Shown here in pieces: positions 1-7,506 of a stretch of 41,000 bases of DNA. This DNA comes from an uncultured Bacteroidia bacterium (GTDB lineage Bacteria > Bacteroidota > Bacteroidia > Bacteroidales > UBA932). The stretch is from the NCBI GenBank assembly GCA_902797035.1, contig CADBRH010000024.1, positions 1 through 41,000 on the forward strand, read 5' to 3'. Under the pieces are notes generated by a model, which saw only the letters and a list, made by a program, of their open reading frames with translations, searched no databases and had not been told where the DNA came from. Both the position numbers and the translations under genes were made by a program. Numbering within the stretch: the stretch's first letter is position 1; every line of letters starts with the position of its first letter.

Positions 1-17
1 ATGGGAACTATGATCAT
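1..17 (-). CDS. rpsU: Probable 30S ribosomal protein bS21, first five codons only
   Basis: Only the start of this gene is inside the window. Read on the minus strand from position 17 it encodes M-I-I-V-P, and the next codon begins AT, which allows Ile or Met. MIIVP followed by Ile, Val or Leu is the usual N-terminus of bS21 in Bacteroidota. Upstream lie a nine-base match to the anti-Shine-Dalgarno (29-37) and a TATCTTTG promoter box (54-61). In this phylum a strong Shine-Dalgarno is unusual but is known for rpsU, which supports the call. bS21 sits on the 30S platform near the 3' end of 16S rRNA. With five residues visible the identification is an inference. Confidence 0.62.
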
Positions 18-28
18 AACTAATTTAC

Positions 29-37
29 CACCTCCTT
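29..37 (-). promoter_or_regulatory. Strong Shine-Dalgarno for the probable rpsU gene
   Basis: On the minus strand the bases read AAGGAGGTG, a nine-base perfect complement of the 16S 3' tail, ending 11 bases before the ATG at 17. The other gene starts in this window lack a comparable site in non-coding leader sequence. Confidence 0.7.
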
Positions 38-53
38 TTTATCAAAGCGGGTG

Positions 54-61
54 CAAAGATA
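54..61 (-). promoter_or_regulatory. Bacteroidota -7 box TATCTTTG for the leftward gene
   Basis: Minus-strand TATCTTTG fits the TAnnTTTG -7 consensus of the primary sigma factor. It lies 36 bases upstream of the leftward ATG, leaving a leader of roughly 30 bases that contains the Shine-Dalgarno. I saw no convincing -33 TTTG at the normal spacing. Confidence 0.6.
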
Positions 62-73
62 TGAAAATTTTCT

Positions 74-81
74 TAATTTTG
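74..81 (+). promoter_or_regulatory. Bacteroidota -7 box TAATTTTG for the AAA ATPase-cobB-xylBA set
   Basis: TAATTTTG matches TAnnTTTG and lies 22 bases before the ATG at 104. It is 20 bases from the start of the opposing leftward box. The same two boxes with the same offset recur at 15577-15604 between engB and xseA. No clear -33 element is visible. Confidence 0.6.
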
Positions 82-103
82 TAAAAACAAAAATGTTATT
101 TCC

Positions 104-1258
104 ATGGACAGCCCGTTTTTATACAACAAGTATGTGACAGGCCATCGTTTCATAGGCCGCAAGGAAGACTGCGCCATCATGTCCAATCTCTTGTCCCAAG
201 GAGAGAATGTGGTTCTTTGGGAGCCTGTCGGGGCGGGTAAGAAGTCCGTTGTCCATCAGACGCTTACCCGGATGAGGGTTTCAGGCGGCCGGTTTGTGAC
301 AGGAGATATCACCGCTTTGGACATCAGGTCCAACGACGCTTTCATCAAGAGATTCGGTTCCGCGGTGATCCGTCTGGTGGCGTCCACGCCTGATGAGTAC
401 GCCCAGACCGTGGCCAGATATCTCTCCGGCACTCATTTCGTGTTCGACAAGACCGCCTATTCCAACTCCGATACCATTCTCTCGACTAACTGGGATCTGG
501 ACGACGATGACTATAAAGCCGTCCTCAGGCTTCCTTATATGCTGGCGGAGGACAGGAAAGAGAGGATATTCATGATTATCGAAGAGTTTCAGAATCTCGA
601 CCTGACCGAGGACGGGGAGAAAATGTTCAAGCTCATGGAGTCGGCGATCGACGAGGGACGTCTCGCGGGTAACAGGGGGTTCTCTTTCATATTCATAGGG
701 TCGATGTACAACGCCATGCGGGACATATTCGTGAAGAGGCATTTCTTCTACCGCAGGGTGGAGCGCTTGAGGCTGAGCCCTGTTGACGAGAGGGAGATTG
801 TCGAGCACATCATCAAAGGCTTCCTCGCGAGCGGTAAGGTGATTGACCGCGACCTGATCGGGGGAGCGTGCCGTCTCTTTAAGTGCAACATGTTTTATAT
901 CAATCATTTCACCTCTATTTGCGACTCTCTGTCAAAAGGCTACATAATGGAACCGGTCCTGCTTGAGGCCCTCGAGACTATCCTCTCTATTCATAAGGGG
1001 AGGTTCGTCGCTGTCATGAACGACCTCACCACATTCCAGGTCAGCCTTCTGAAAGCTATTATCGATGGCTACACCAAGTTCAGCACAGCGGAGGTGATCC
1101 GGAAATACTCGTTGAACTCCTCCGCCAACGTCAGGCGCGTCAAAGACGCCCTCATGAAGAAGGAGATACTCACCTTCGAGGGTGACGACGAGCGTCCCGT
1201 GATATTCGATCCCCTTTTCGAGTACTGGTTGAAGAACTCATATTTCAAGAATAATTGA
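104..1258 (+). CDS. AAA-type ATPase with degenerate Walker A, ATP-binding protein
   Basis: This 384-residue protein resembles the single-chain ATPases common in Bacteroidota and archaea (N-terminal P-loop ATPase, C-terminal winged helix). The P-loop sits near residues 41-48 as PVGAGKKS. The residue after the catalytic Lys is Lys47 instead of Ser/Thr, which normally binds magnesium. The Walker B strand (155-161, IFMIIEE) ends in Glu-Glu instead of Asp-Glu. The C-terminus has the family's LTxFQ and DPLFEYWL pattern. The substrate of this family is mostly unknown. It is the first gene after a promoter and its stop is one base before cobB, so it probably heads an operon with cobB, xylB and xylA. 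The start is the first ATG after the -7 box. Confidence 0.75.
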   Translation: MDSPFLYNKYVTGHRFIGRKEDCAIMSNLLSQGENVVLWEPVGAGKKSVVHQTLTRMRVSGGRFVTGDITALDIRSNDAFIKRFGSAVIRLVASTPDEYAQTVARYLSGTHFVFDKTAYSNSDTILSTNWDLDDDDYKAVLRLPYMLAEDRKERIFMIIEEFQNLDLTEDGEKMFKLMESAIDEGRLAGNRGFSFIFIGSMYNAMRDIFVKRHFFYRRVERLRLSPVDEREIVEHIIKGFLASGKVIDRDLIGGACRLFKCNMFYINHFTSICDSLSKGYIMEPVLLEALETILSIHKGRFVAVMNDLTTFQVSLLKAIIDGYTKFSTAEVIRKYSLNSSANVRRVKDALMKKEILTFEGDDERPVIFDPLFEYWLKNSYFKNN

Positions 1259-1259
1259 C

Positions 1260-1961
1260 ATGTCCAGAAAGAAGATAGCTGTATTGACCGGAGCGGGGGT
1301 GAGCGCCGAGAGCGGGCTTGCCACTTTCAGGGGATCAGGAGGTCTTTGGGGAGAGTATGACCCCATGGAAGTCGCCTCGATCGAGGGCTGGTACAGGAAC
1401 AGAGGGCTTGTTCTCGGTTTCTACAACCAACTTCGGGAGCAACTGTCCAAGGTCAGGCCGAACGCTGCCCATCTGGCGATCGCCTCTCTGGAGAAAGACT
1501 TTGAGGTGACAGTCATCACCCAGAACGTGGACAACCTTCACGAGAGGGCCGGCAGCTCCAAGGTTCTGCACCTTCACGGGGAGGCGACGAAGGTACGTCC
1601 CGAGAACGGGGAATATGACAGGACATACTCTGAGAAAGAGGTTATCGATGTCGGGTACGAGCCTGTGAACCTGGGTGACCTGGCTCCCAACGGCAGCCAG
1701 TCGCGACCGCATATAGTGTTTTTCGGGGAGGCTGTCCCGAACATCGAGAAGGCCATCGACATAGTCCAGGCCGCCGACATCATGCTAATCGTCGGCACCT
1801 CCCTCAATGTCTATCCGGCGGCGGGCCTGTACCGCTACGCCCGGGCCGGCGTGCCGGTGTATCTGATTGATCCCGAGGATGTGGCCATCTATGATTCCCG
1901 GATCACGCACATCCGGGAGGTGGCGACAAAAGGCATGGAAACTTTCATCAGTAAGCTATGA
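1260..1961 (+). CDS. cobB: Sirtuin, NAD-dependent protein deacylase
   Basis: A 233-residue Sir2-family enzyme that removes acyl groups from lysine using NAD. Visible motifs are GAGVSAESG (11-19), TQNVDNLH (88-95), the catalytic His106 in LHLHGE, and FFGEAVP in the second half of the Rossmann fold. The protein has no cysteine at all, so the four zinc ligands of typical sirtuins are missing. In the acyl pocket the Tyr of the class III Y-x-x-R motif is present (Tyr55), but the Arg is one residue later than expected (FYNQLRE). It lies one base after the AAA ATPase and overlaps xylB by four bases, so it is probably cotranscribed. Family assignment is firm; acyl preference cannot be read with confidence. 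Confidence 0.9.
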   Translation: MSRKKIAVLTGAGVSAESGLATFRGSGGLWGEYDPMEVASIEGWYRNRGLVLGFYNQLREQLSKVRPNAAHLAIASLEKDFEVTVITQNVDNLHERAGSSKVLHLHGEATKVRPENGEYDRTYSEKEVIDVGYEPVNLGDLAPNGSQSRPHIVFFGEAVPNIEKAIDIVQAADIMLIVGTSLNVYPAAGLYRYARAGVPVYLIDPEDVAIYDSRITHIREVATKGMETFISKL

Positions 1962-3445
1962 GCATGTATCTGCTAGGTTATGATGTCGGAAGCTCGTCGG
2001 TCAAGGCGAGTCTTGTGGACGCTGAAAGCGGCCGGGTCGCCGCTAGCGCTTTCTATCCCAAGCATGAGAACGCTATCATCTCCATAAAGGCCGGATGGGC
2101 CGAGCAGGACCCTGAGAGTTGGTGGGAGAACCTCCAGCTGGCGACGGCGGATGTCCTCAGTCAGGTCAAACCCGGGGAGGTGGAGGTCGCCGCGATAGGA
2201 ATATCCTATCAGATGCATGGTCTTGTGTGCGTTGATAAGGATGGTAAAGTACTCCGTCATTCAATAATATGGTGTGACTCGAGGGCCGTCCCTTACGGGG
2301 ATGCCGCTTTCAAGGCTCTTGGTCCCGGGAAATGCCTCGGGCACCTGCTGAACTCTCCCGGCAATTTCACCGCGTCGAAGCTTGCCTGGGTTAAAGAGAA
2401 CGAGCCGGATATTTTCGACAGGATATTCAAAATCATGCTCCCCGGGGACTATATCGCCTTCAGGATGACTGGAGAGGCCCGCACCACGGTCAGCGGTTTG
2501 TCGGAGGGCATGTTCTGGGATTTCAAGGAGAACAGGCCGGCGTCGTTCCTGATGGATTGGTTCGGGTTCGACGGGGATATCCTCCCGAGGATAGTCCCCA
2601 CTTTCTCCGAGCAGGGGAGGCTGAGCGCGTCCGCGGCCTCCGAACTTGGATTAAAACCTGGGATCCCGATTTCGTACAGGGCCGGCGACCAGCCCAACAA
2701 CGCTTTGTCCCTCAATGTGTTCCAGCCCGGGGATATAGCCGCCACGGCAGGGACCTCCGGGGTTGTTTATGGAGTGAGCGGGAAGGTCGCCTATGACCCC
2801 CAGTCCAGAGTGAACACTTTCGCCCACGTCAACCACACGTCCGCCGACCCGAGACTCGGCATACTCCTTTGCGTCAACGGAGCGGGTATCGCCAACGCAT
2901 GGATCAGAAGGAACGTGGTCCCGAGGGGAATGATGTACGATGAGATGAACGCGGCCGCGGCGGAGGTTCCGGTCGGCTGCGAGGGGTTGGGGGTACTACC
3001 GTTCGGGAACGGGGCCGAGAGGATGCTCGGAAACAAGGAGACCTGTTGCGGGATCTATGGCCTGAACTTCAACACGCATGATTGGAGACACCTTGTCAGG
3101 GCCGCGCAGGAAGGGATAGTTTTCTCCTTCAAGTATGGGATCGACATCATGGAGGAGATGGGGATGCGGATAAGGGTGATTCACGCCGGCCTCGCCAACA
3201 TGTTCCTCAGCCCGGTATTCAGGAAGACACTGGCTGATGTGACCGGGGCCGTGATAGAACTCATGAACACCGACGGGGCCGCCGGAGCGGCGAGAGGCGC
3301 CGGTATCGGGTCGGGGATCTACAAAGACAACGACGAGGCTTTCGCATGCCTTGAGCGTCTAGCGGTCATTGAGCCCGGAGCGGACAGGGTTCCTTGTCTC
3401 GAGGCTTATGAGAATTGGAGGAATCATTTGAATATGAATAAATAA
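1958..3445 (+). CDS. xylB: Xylulokinase
   Basis: A 495-residue FGGY-family sugar kinase that phosphorylates D-xylulose to xylulose 5-phosphate for the pentose phosphate pathway. The N-terminal ATPase fold begins LLGYDVGSSSVKA. Substrate-side motifs include QMHGLVC and WCDSRA, and the central AGDQPNNA carries the likely catalytic Asp, followed by GTSGVVYG. The start ATG overlaps the cobB stop by four bases (ATGA). A second in-frame ATG lies two codons later. xylA follows after 17 bases, which fixes the substrate as xylulose over other FGGY sugars. Confidence 0.92.
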   Translation: MSMYLLGYDVGSSSVKASLVDAESGRVAASAFYPKHENAIISIKAGWAEQDPESWWENLQLATADVLSQVKPGEVEVAAIGISYQMHGLVCVDKDGKVLRHSIIWCDSRAVPYGDAAFKALGPGKCLGHLLNSPGNFTASKLAWVKENEPDIFDRIFKIMLPGDYIAFRMTGEARTTVSGLSEGMFWDFKENRPASFLMDWFGFDGDILPRIVPTFSEQGRLSASAASELGLKPGIPISYRAGDQPNNALSLNVFQPGDIAATAGTSGVVYGVSGKVAYDPQSRVNTFAHVNHTSADPRLGILLCVNGAGIANAWIRRNVVPRGMMYDEMNAAAAEVPVGCEGLGVLPFGNGAERMLGNKETCCGIYGLNFNTHDWRHLVRAAQEGIVFSFKYGIDIMEEMGMRIRVIHAGLANMFLSPVFRKTLADVTGAVIELMNTDGAAGAARGAGIGSGIYKDNDEAFACLERLAVIEPGADRVPCLEAYENWRNHLNMNK

Positions 3446-3462
3446 CTAATAACACAATCATC

Positions 3463-4776
3463 ATGAAAGAGTATTTCCCGACAATCGGTAAAATCCCTTT
3501 TGAGGGTCCGGAGGGCAAGACCCCGCTGGCGTTCCATTATTACGAGCCCGACCGCATGGTCCTTGGGAAGAGAATGGAGGACTGGCTAAAATTCGCCATG
3601 GCCTGGTGGCACACTCTCGGGCAGGCGAGCGGCGACCAGTTCGGAGGGCAGACCCGGGTGTACGCCTGGGATCAGGCCGATGATCCGGTCCAGAGGGCCA
3701 AGGACAAGCTGGACGCCGGTTTCGAGATTATGGAGAAACTGGGCATCAAGTATTTCTGCTTCCATGACGTGGATCTTGTGGAGGAGGCCCCGACTATCGC
3801 CGAGTACGAGGCGAGGATGGAGGCGATCACCGATTACGCGCTCGTCAGGATGAAGGAGACCGGGATCAAGCTTCTTTGGGGCACCGCCAACGTGTTCGGC
3901 AACAAGAGATACATGAACGGCGCCGCGACGAACCCTGACTTCGATGTCGTGGCCAGGGCCGCCGTACAGATCAAGAACGCCATCGACGCCACGATCAAGC
4001 TCGGAGGGACCAATTATGTCTTCTGGGGAGGACGCGAGGGTTACACAACCCTTTTGAACACCCAGATGCAGAGGGAGAAAGACCATCTGGCGAATATGCT
4101 GAGGGCCGCCCGTGACTATGGCCGCGCCAAGGGTTTCACCGGCACTTTCCTCATCGAGCCGAAACCTATGGAACCCACCAAGCACCAGTACGATGTGGAC
4201 ACCGAGACTGTGATCGGATTCCTTCGCGCCAACGGGCTGGACAAGGATTTCAAGGTGAACATCGAGGTCAATCACGCCATCCTCGCCGGCCACACCTTCG
4301 AGCATGAGCTAGCCGTGGCTGTGGACAACGGTCTCCTCGGCTCCATCGACGCCAACAGGGGTGATTATCAGAACGGATGGGACACCGACCAGTTCCCCGT
4401 GGATCTCTTCGACCTCACGCAGGCGATGCTCCAGATCATCCGCAACGGCGGTTTGGGGAACGGCGGTTCCAATTTCGACGCTAAACTCCGCAGGAACTCC
4501 ACCGACCCCGAGGATATATTCATGGCGCATATCTGCGGGATGGACGCCATGGCCAGGGCCCTGCTCGCCGCGGCCGCCATCGTCGAGGAGTCTCCCATAC
4601 CCGCGATGGTCAAGGAGCGCTACGCCTCTTTCGACGAGGGAGAGGGCAAGAGGTTCGAGGAAGGTAAGATGACTCTCGAGGAGCTTGTGGAATATGCCAA
4701 AGCCCACGGTGAGCCTGCCCAGAAGAGCGGTAAACAGGAGCTCTACGAGACCCTTGTCAACATGTACATCAAATAA
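3463..4776 (+). CDS. xylA: Xylose isomerase
   Basis: A 437-residue cytoplasmic TIM-barrel enzyme converting D-xylose to D-xylulose with divalent metals, of the longer class II type. The catalytic His101/Asp104 pair is in YFCFHDVDL. VFWGGREGY is the family signature, IEVNHAILAGHTFEHE supplies metal ligands, and DANRGDYQNGWDTDQFP carries the late metal-binding Asp residues. It is the last gene of the set with xylB. No transporter, regulator or xylanase is next to it. The downstream promoter for rplU starts 12 bases after its stop and no terminator is visible. Confidence 0.96.
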   Translation: MKEYFPTIGKIPFEGPEGKTPLAFHYYEPDRMVLGKRMEDWLKFAMAWWHTLGQASGDQFGGQTRVYAWDQADDPVQRAKDKLDAGFEIMEKLGIKYFCFHDVDLVEEAPTIAEYEARMEAITDYALVRMKETGIKLLWGTANVFGNKRYMNGAATNPDFDVVARAAVQIKNAIDATIKLGGTNYVFWGGREGYTTLLNTQMQREKDHLANMLRAARDYGRAKGFTGTFLIEPKPMEPTKHQYDVDTETVIGFLRANGLDKDFKVNIEVNHAILAGHTFEHELAVAVDNGLLGSIDANRGDYQNGWDTDQFPVDLFDLTQAMLQIIRNGGLGNGGSNFDAKLRRNSTDPEDIFMAHICGMDAMARALLAAAAIVEESPIPAMVKERYASFDEGEGKRFEEGKMTLEELVEYAKAHGEPAQKSGKQELYETLVNMYIK

Positions 4777-4788
4777 TTAGAAGTTTTT

Positions 4789-4819
4789 TTTGCCGGATTC
4801 ACGGAATTTGCTATTTTTG
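4789..4819 (+). promoter_or_regulatory. Consensus Bacteroidota promoter for rplU-rpmA
   Basis: TTTG at 4789-4792, a 19-base spacer and TATTTTTG at 4812-4819 match both the -33 and -7 elements of the phylum's primary sigma factor. This is the best full promoter in the window. The predicted leader is about 80 bases. Confidence 0.8.
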
Positions 4820-4905
4820 CAGTCCATTTTATGGCCCGGGGGCTCCAGAAGACGCGCTGGGTAAGGCGCGCGCCTCAGGCTGAAACTTAAAATAAGTTTT
4901 GTTTT
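4820..4905 (+). promoter_or_regulatory. Structured leader of rplU, possible autoregulatory element
   Basis: Two hairpins are visible. One is GC-rich: CGCGC at 4853-4857 pairs with GCGCG at 4866-4870 around an eight-base loop. The other is AT-rich: AAACTTA at 4883-4889 pairs with TAAGTTT at 4893-4899, followed by TGTTTT and the rplU ATG at 4906. The second resembles a weak attenuator or start-site occluder. Ribosomal protein operons are often autoregulated through their leaders, but I do not recognise this as a known leader family. Confidence 0.4.
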
Positions 4906-5217
4906 ATGTACGCTATTGTTGACATAGCAGGACAGCAGTTCAAGGTTGAGACCGGCAATGAGATCTTTGTGAACCGCCTCGCGGCCACCAAGGACACCTC
5001 CGTCGAATTCGACAAGGTTCTGTTGATTGACTCCGAAGGGCAGATCCAGCTCGGTAATCCTTACGTGAAGGGCGCCGTCGTTAAGGCCACGGTCCTCGAT
5101 GACCAGGTCAAGGCTGACAAGGTGCTCGTCTTCAAGAAAATCCGTCGCAAGGGATTCCAGAAGCTCAACGGCCATCGCCAGAAGCTCTCCAAGATCCGCA
5201 TCGACGCTATCGCTTAA
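4906..5217 (+). CDS. rplU: 50S ribosomal protein bL21
   Basis: A 103-residue bL21. It has the typical start MYAIVDIAGQQFKVE and the C-terminal KKIRRKGFQKLNGHRQ RNA-binding segment, and the length is normal. It binds 23S rRNA in the large subunit. It is followed after 18 bases by rpmA, the standard L21-L27 pair, and both are driven by the consensus promoter at 4789-4819. Confidence 0.97.
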   Translation: MYAIVDIAGQQFKVETGNEIFVNRLAATKDTSVEFDKVLLIDSEGQIQLGNPYVKGAVVKATVLDDQVKADKVLVFKKIRRKGFQKLNGHRQKLSKIRIDAIA

Positions 5218-5235
5218 TTTCAAAAGTCTCAGATT

Positions 5236-5496
5236 ATGGCACACAAGAAAGGACAATCAAGTTCGAAGAACGGCCGTGAGTCTCATTCCAAAAGGCTTGG
5301 ACTCAAGAAATTCGGCGGTCAGGTCGTGAAGGCCGGCAACATCATCGTAAGGCAGAGGGGTACAGTCCACAACCCTGACACGAACGTCGGGATGGGCAAG
5401 GATCACACTCTTTACGCTCTCGTGGATGGAACAGTGAAGTTCACCAAGAAGAAGGAAGACAAATCCTACGTCTCTGTTATCCCTTTTGAGAACTAG
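5236..5496 (+). CDS. rpmA: 50S ribosomal protein bL27
   Basis: An 86-residue bL27 starting [16 protein letters not shown], with the conserved [10 protein letters not shown] and RQRGT segments. Its N-terminal tail reaches towards the peptidyl transferase centre. Like most non-Firmicutes versions it begins directly with AHKK and has no cleaved N-terminal extension. It is second in the rplU operon and is followed by a clear terminator. Confidence 0.97.
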   Translation: MAHKKGQSSSKNGRESHSKRLGLKKFGGQVVKAGNIIVRQRGTVHNPDTNVGMGKDHTLYALVDGTVKFTKKKEDKSYVSVIPFEN

Positions 5497-5516
5497 ACTC
5501 GGAGGAACGATAAAAG

Positions 5517-5559
5517 AAAAGAGGACTGGCTTCGAGTTGTCGCGCGGTCCTCTTTTTTT
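5517..5559 (+). terminator. Intrinsic terminator of rplU-rpmA
   Basis: AAAAGAGGAC (5517-5526) pairs perfectly with GTCCTCTTTT (5547-5556) around a 20-base loop, and the T-run continues to 5559. It lies 20 bases after the rpmA stop and separates the ribosomal operon from serS. Confidence 0.88.
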
Positions 5560-5584
5560 CATTTAAGCGAACAAATATCAAGAT

Positions 5585-6856
5585 ATGCTGACACTCAAGA
5601 TGCTCCGTGACGATCCGGAGCGCGTCATAGCGAAACTCGCCGTCAAGAATTTTGACGCCAGGGAGATTGTCGAGAAGGTTTTGGCCCTTGACACCAACAG
5701 AAGGGCTCTCCAGACTGAGAGCGACGCGTTGCTCTCAAGCCAGAAACGTCTTTCCGCCCAGATCGGCGCTTTGATGAAGGAGGGTAAAAAGCAGGAGGCC
5801 GAGGAAGTGAAAAACGAGGTCACCGCCCTTAAGGCCAGGTCCACCGAGCTTCTCGCCAAGGCGGAGGCCAACAACAAGGAACTTGACGAGACCATTGTGC
5901 TTCTCCCTAATATACCTTGCGACCTTGTCGTTCCCGGCAAGGGAGCCGAGGACAACCAGATTGTCAAGACCGGTGGTCCCGAAGTGCACCTTCCACAGGA
6001 CGCCCTTCCTCATTGGGAACTCGCGAAGAAGTATGACATCATAGATTTCGACCTGGGAGTCAAGCTGACCGGAGCCGGTTTCCCTGTTTACAAGGGCAAG
6101 GGAGCGAAGCTCCAGAGGGCCCTGATCAACTATTTCCTCGATTTCAACACCGCCGCCGGCTACAATGAGGTCGAGCCTCCTGTGGTGGTCAACGCCGCAT
6201 CCGGTTTCGGCACCGGCCAGTTGCCGGACAAGGAGGCCCAGATGTATTATGTGGGCCTGGATGATTTCTATCTCGTCCCCACGGCCGAGGTTCCTGTCAC
6301 GAATATCTTCAGGGATGTTATCCTCGAGAACGACCAGGTTCCCCAGAAGATGACAGCCTACACCCCTTGCTTCCGCCGCGAGGCCGGGTCTTACGGTAAG
6401 GATGTCAGGGGCTTGAACCGCCTGCACCAGTTCGACAAGGTCGAGATCGTGAGGGTCGAGAAGCCGGAGAACTCCTACGCCGCCCTTGATGAGATGGTGG
6501 CCCATGTGGAGAGGCTGGTCAACAGCCTTGGCCTGAAGTACAGGATCCTGCGCCTATGCGGCGGGGACATGAGCTTCACCTCCGCCATCACCTACGACTT
6601 CGAGCTTTGGAGCGCCGCCCAGGGACGTTGGCTGGAGATCTCCTCCGTGTCCAATTTCGAGACCTATCAGGCTAACAGGCTGCATCTTCGCTACCGTGAC
6701 GAGGAGGGTAAGATCCAGCTATGTCACACCCTCAACGGCAGCTCGCTGGCCCTCCCGAGGGTGGTCGCCGCCCTCCTTGAGGACAACGAGACCGAGGACG
6801 GGATCAATATTCCCGAGGCCCTGAGGCCTTACACCGGCTTCGACCGCATAGACTAA
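5585..6856 (+). CDS. serS: Seryl-tRNA synthetase
   Basis: A 423-residue class II aminoacyl-tRNA synthetase that charges tRNA-Ser (and tRNA-Sec where present). Residues about 1-110 form the long antiparallel coiled-coil tRNA arm, rich in Lys, Glu and Ala. The catalytic core shows the TAEVP serine-binding segment, motif 2 (CFRREAGSYGKDVRGLNRLHQF) and motif 3 (NGSSLALPRVVAALLEDN). The length is normal. The gene lies downstream of the rpmA terminator, so it needs its own promoter, which I could not identify. ruvC follows after 13 bases. Confidence 0.97.
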   Translation: MLTLKMLRDDPERVIAKLAVKNFDAREIVEKVLALDTNRRALQTESDALLSSQKRLSAQIGALMKEGKKQEAEEVKNEVTALKARSTELLAKAEANNKELDETIVLLPNIPCDLVVPGKGAEDNQIVKTGGPEVHLPQDALPHWELAKKYDIIDFDLGVKLTGAGFPVYKGKGAKLQRALINYFLDFNTAAGYNEVEPPVVVNAASGFGTGQLPDKEAQMYYVGLDDFYLVPTAEVPVTNIFRDVILENDQVPQKMTAYTPCFRREAGSYGKDVRGLNRLHQFDKVEIVRVEKPENSYAALDEMVAHVERLVNSLGLKYRILRLCGGDMSFTSAITYDFELWSAAQGRWLEISSVSNFETYQANRLHLRYRDEEGKIQLCHTLNGSSLALPRVVAALLEDNETEDGINIPEALRPYTGFDRID

Positions 6857-6869
6857 AAGTCACCATGCC

Positions 6870-7424
6870 ATGGGAAAGCGGACTATCATCGGCATCGACC
6901 CCGGAACCAACCTGCTTGGTTTCGGGGTAATCGATGTTTTTGACGGCAAGCCCGTTTTCGTGGACATGGGCGTCCTTGACATCCGGAAGGAGAAGGACGC
7001 GTATTCCAAGCTTCGCCAGATCTACGAGACCGTGAGCGAGGTTTGCAAGACATACCACGGGACCGAGATGGCACTGGAGTCGCCTTTCTACGGGAAGAAC
7101 GCCCAGGTGGTCCTCAAACTTGGTCGCGCGCAGGGAGCCGCCATGATAGCCGCCATGGAGCAAGGGATCACCGTGGTTCATGAATATGCCCCCAGGGAGG
7201 CAAAGCAGGCTATCACCGGTAACGGCGCGGCTTCGAAGGAGCAAGTCGCCAGGATGATCCGCGAGACTTTGGGAGTGGATCTGGAGGCTGAGCGTCTCGA
7301 CGCCACAGACGCCTTGGCGATCGCTTTGTGCCATTTCTACGCCACCTCGAGCCCTCTCGCGGCCGTGAGATCCTCTTCAAGTTGGGAAAAATTCATCCAA
7401 GCCAATCCTGACCGGGTTAAATGA
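6870..7424 (+). CDS. ruvC: Holliday junction resolvase RuvC
   Basis: A 184-residue crossover junction endonuclease that cuts Holliday junctions made mobile by RuvAB. Catalytic acidic residues are visible: the Asp in IIGIDPGT near the N-terminus, the Glu in MALESPFYGKN, and the Asp pair in RLDATDALAIALCH. The gene begins 13 bases after serS. Another ATG at 6865 is out of frame, so 6870 is the start. The last 20 residues, after the final helix, are variable in this family. The serS-ruvC pairing suggests cotranscription. Confidence 0.95.
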   Translation: MGKRTIIGIDPGTNLLGFGVIDVFDGKPVFVDMGVLDIRKEKDAYSKLRQIYETVSEVCKTYHGTEMALESPFYGKNAQVVLKLGRAQGAAMIAAMEQGITVVHEYAPREAKQAITGNGAASKEQVARMIRETLGVDLEAERLDATDALAIALCHFYATSSPLAAVRSSSSWEKFIQANPDRVK

Positions 7425-7506
7425 CGTTTTTTATCTTTTTTCAGCCTCCCTGGATTAAACCGTGCGGTGTGGTTTCTGTCAAAAGGATGTTTGAATCAAT
7501 TGATGT

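Noticed and set aside
3586..4305. 239-codon minus-strand frame inside xylA
   Set aside because: It is antisense to the conserved metal-binding core of xylose isomerase. No protein features were seen.
7425..7506. Terminator or promoter between ruvC and the barrel gene
   Set aside because: There are T-rich runs but no paired stem, and the best -7 candidate (GATGTTTG at 7486-7493) has a mismatch and no -33 element.
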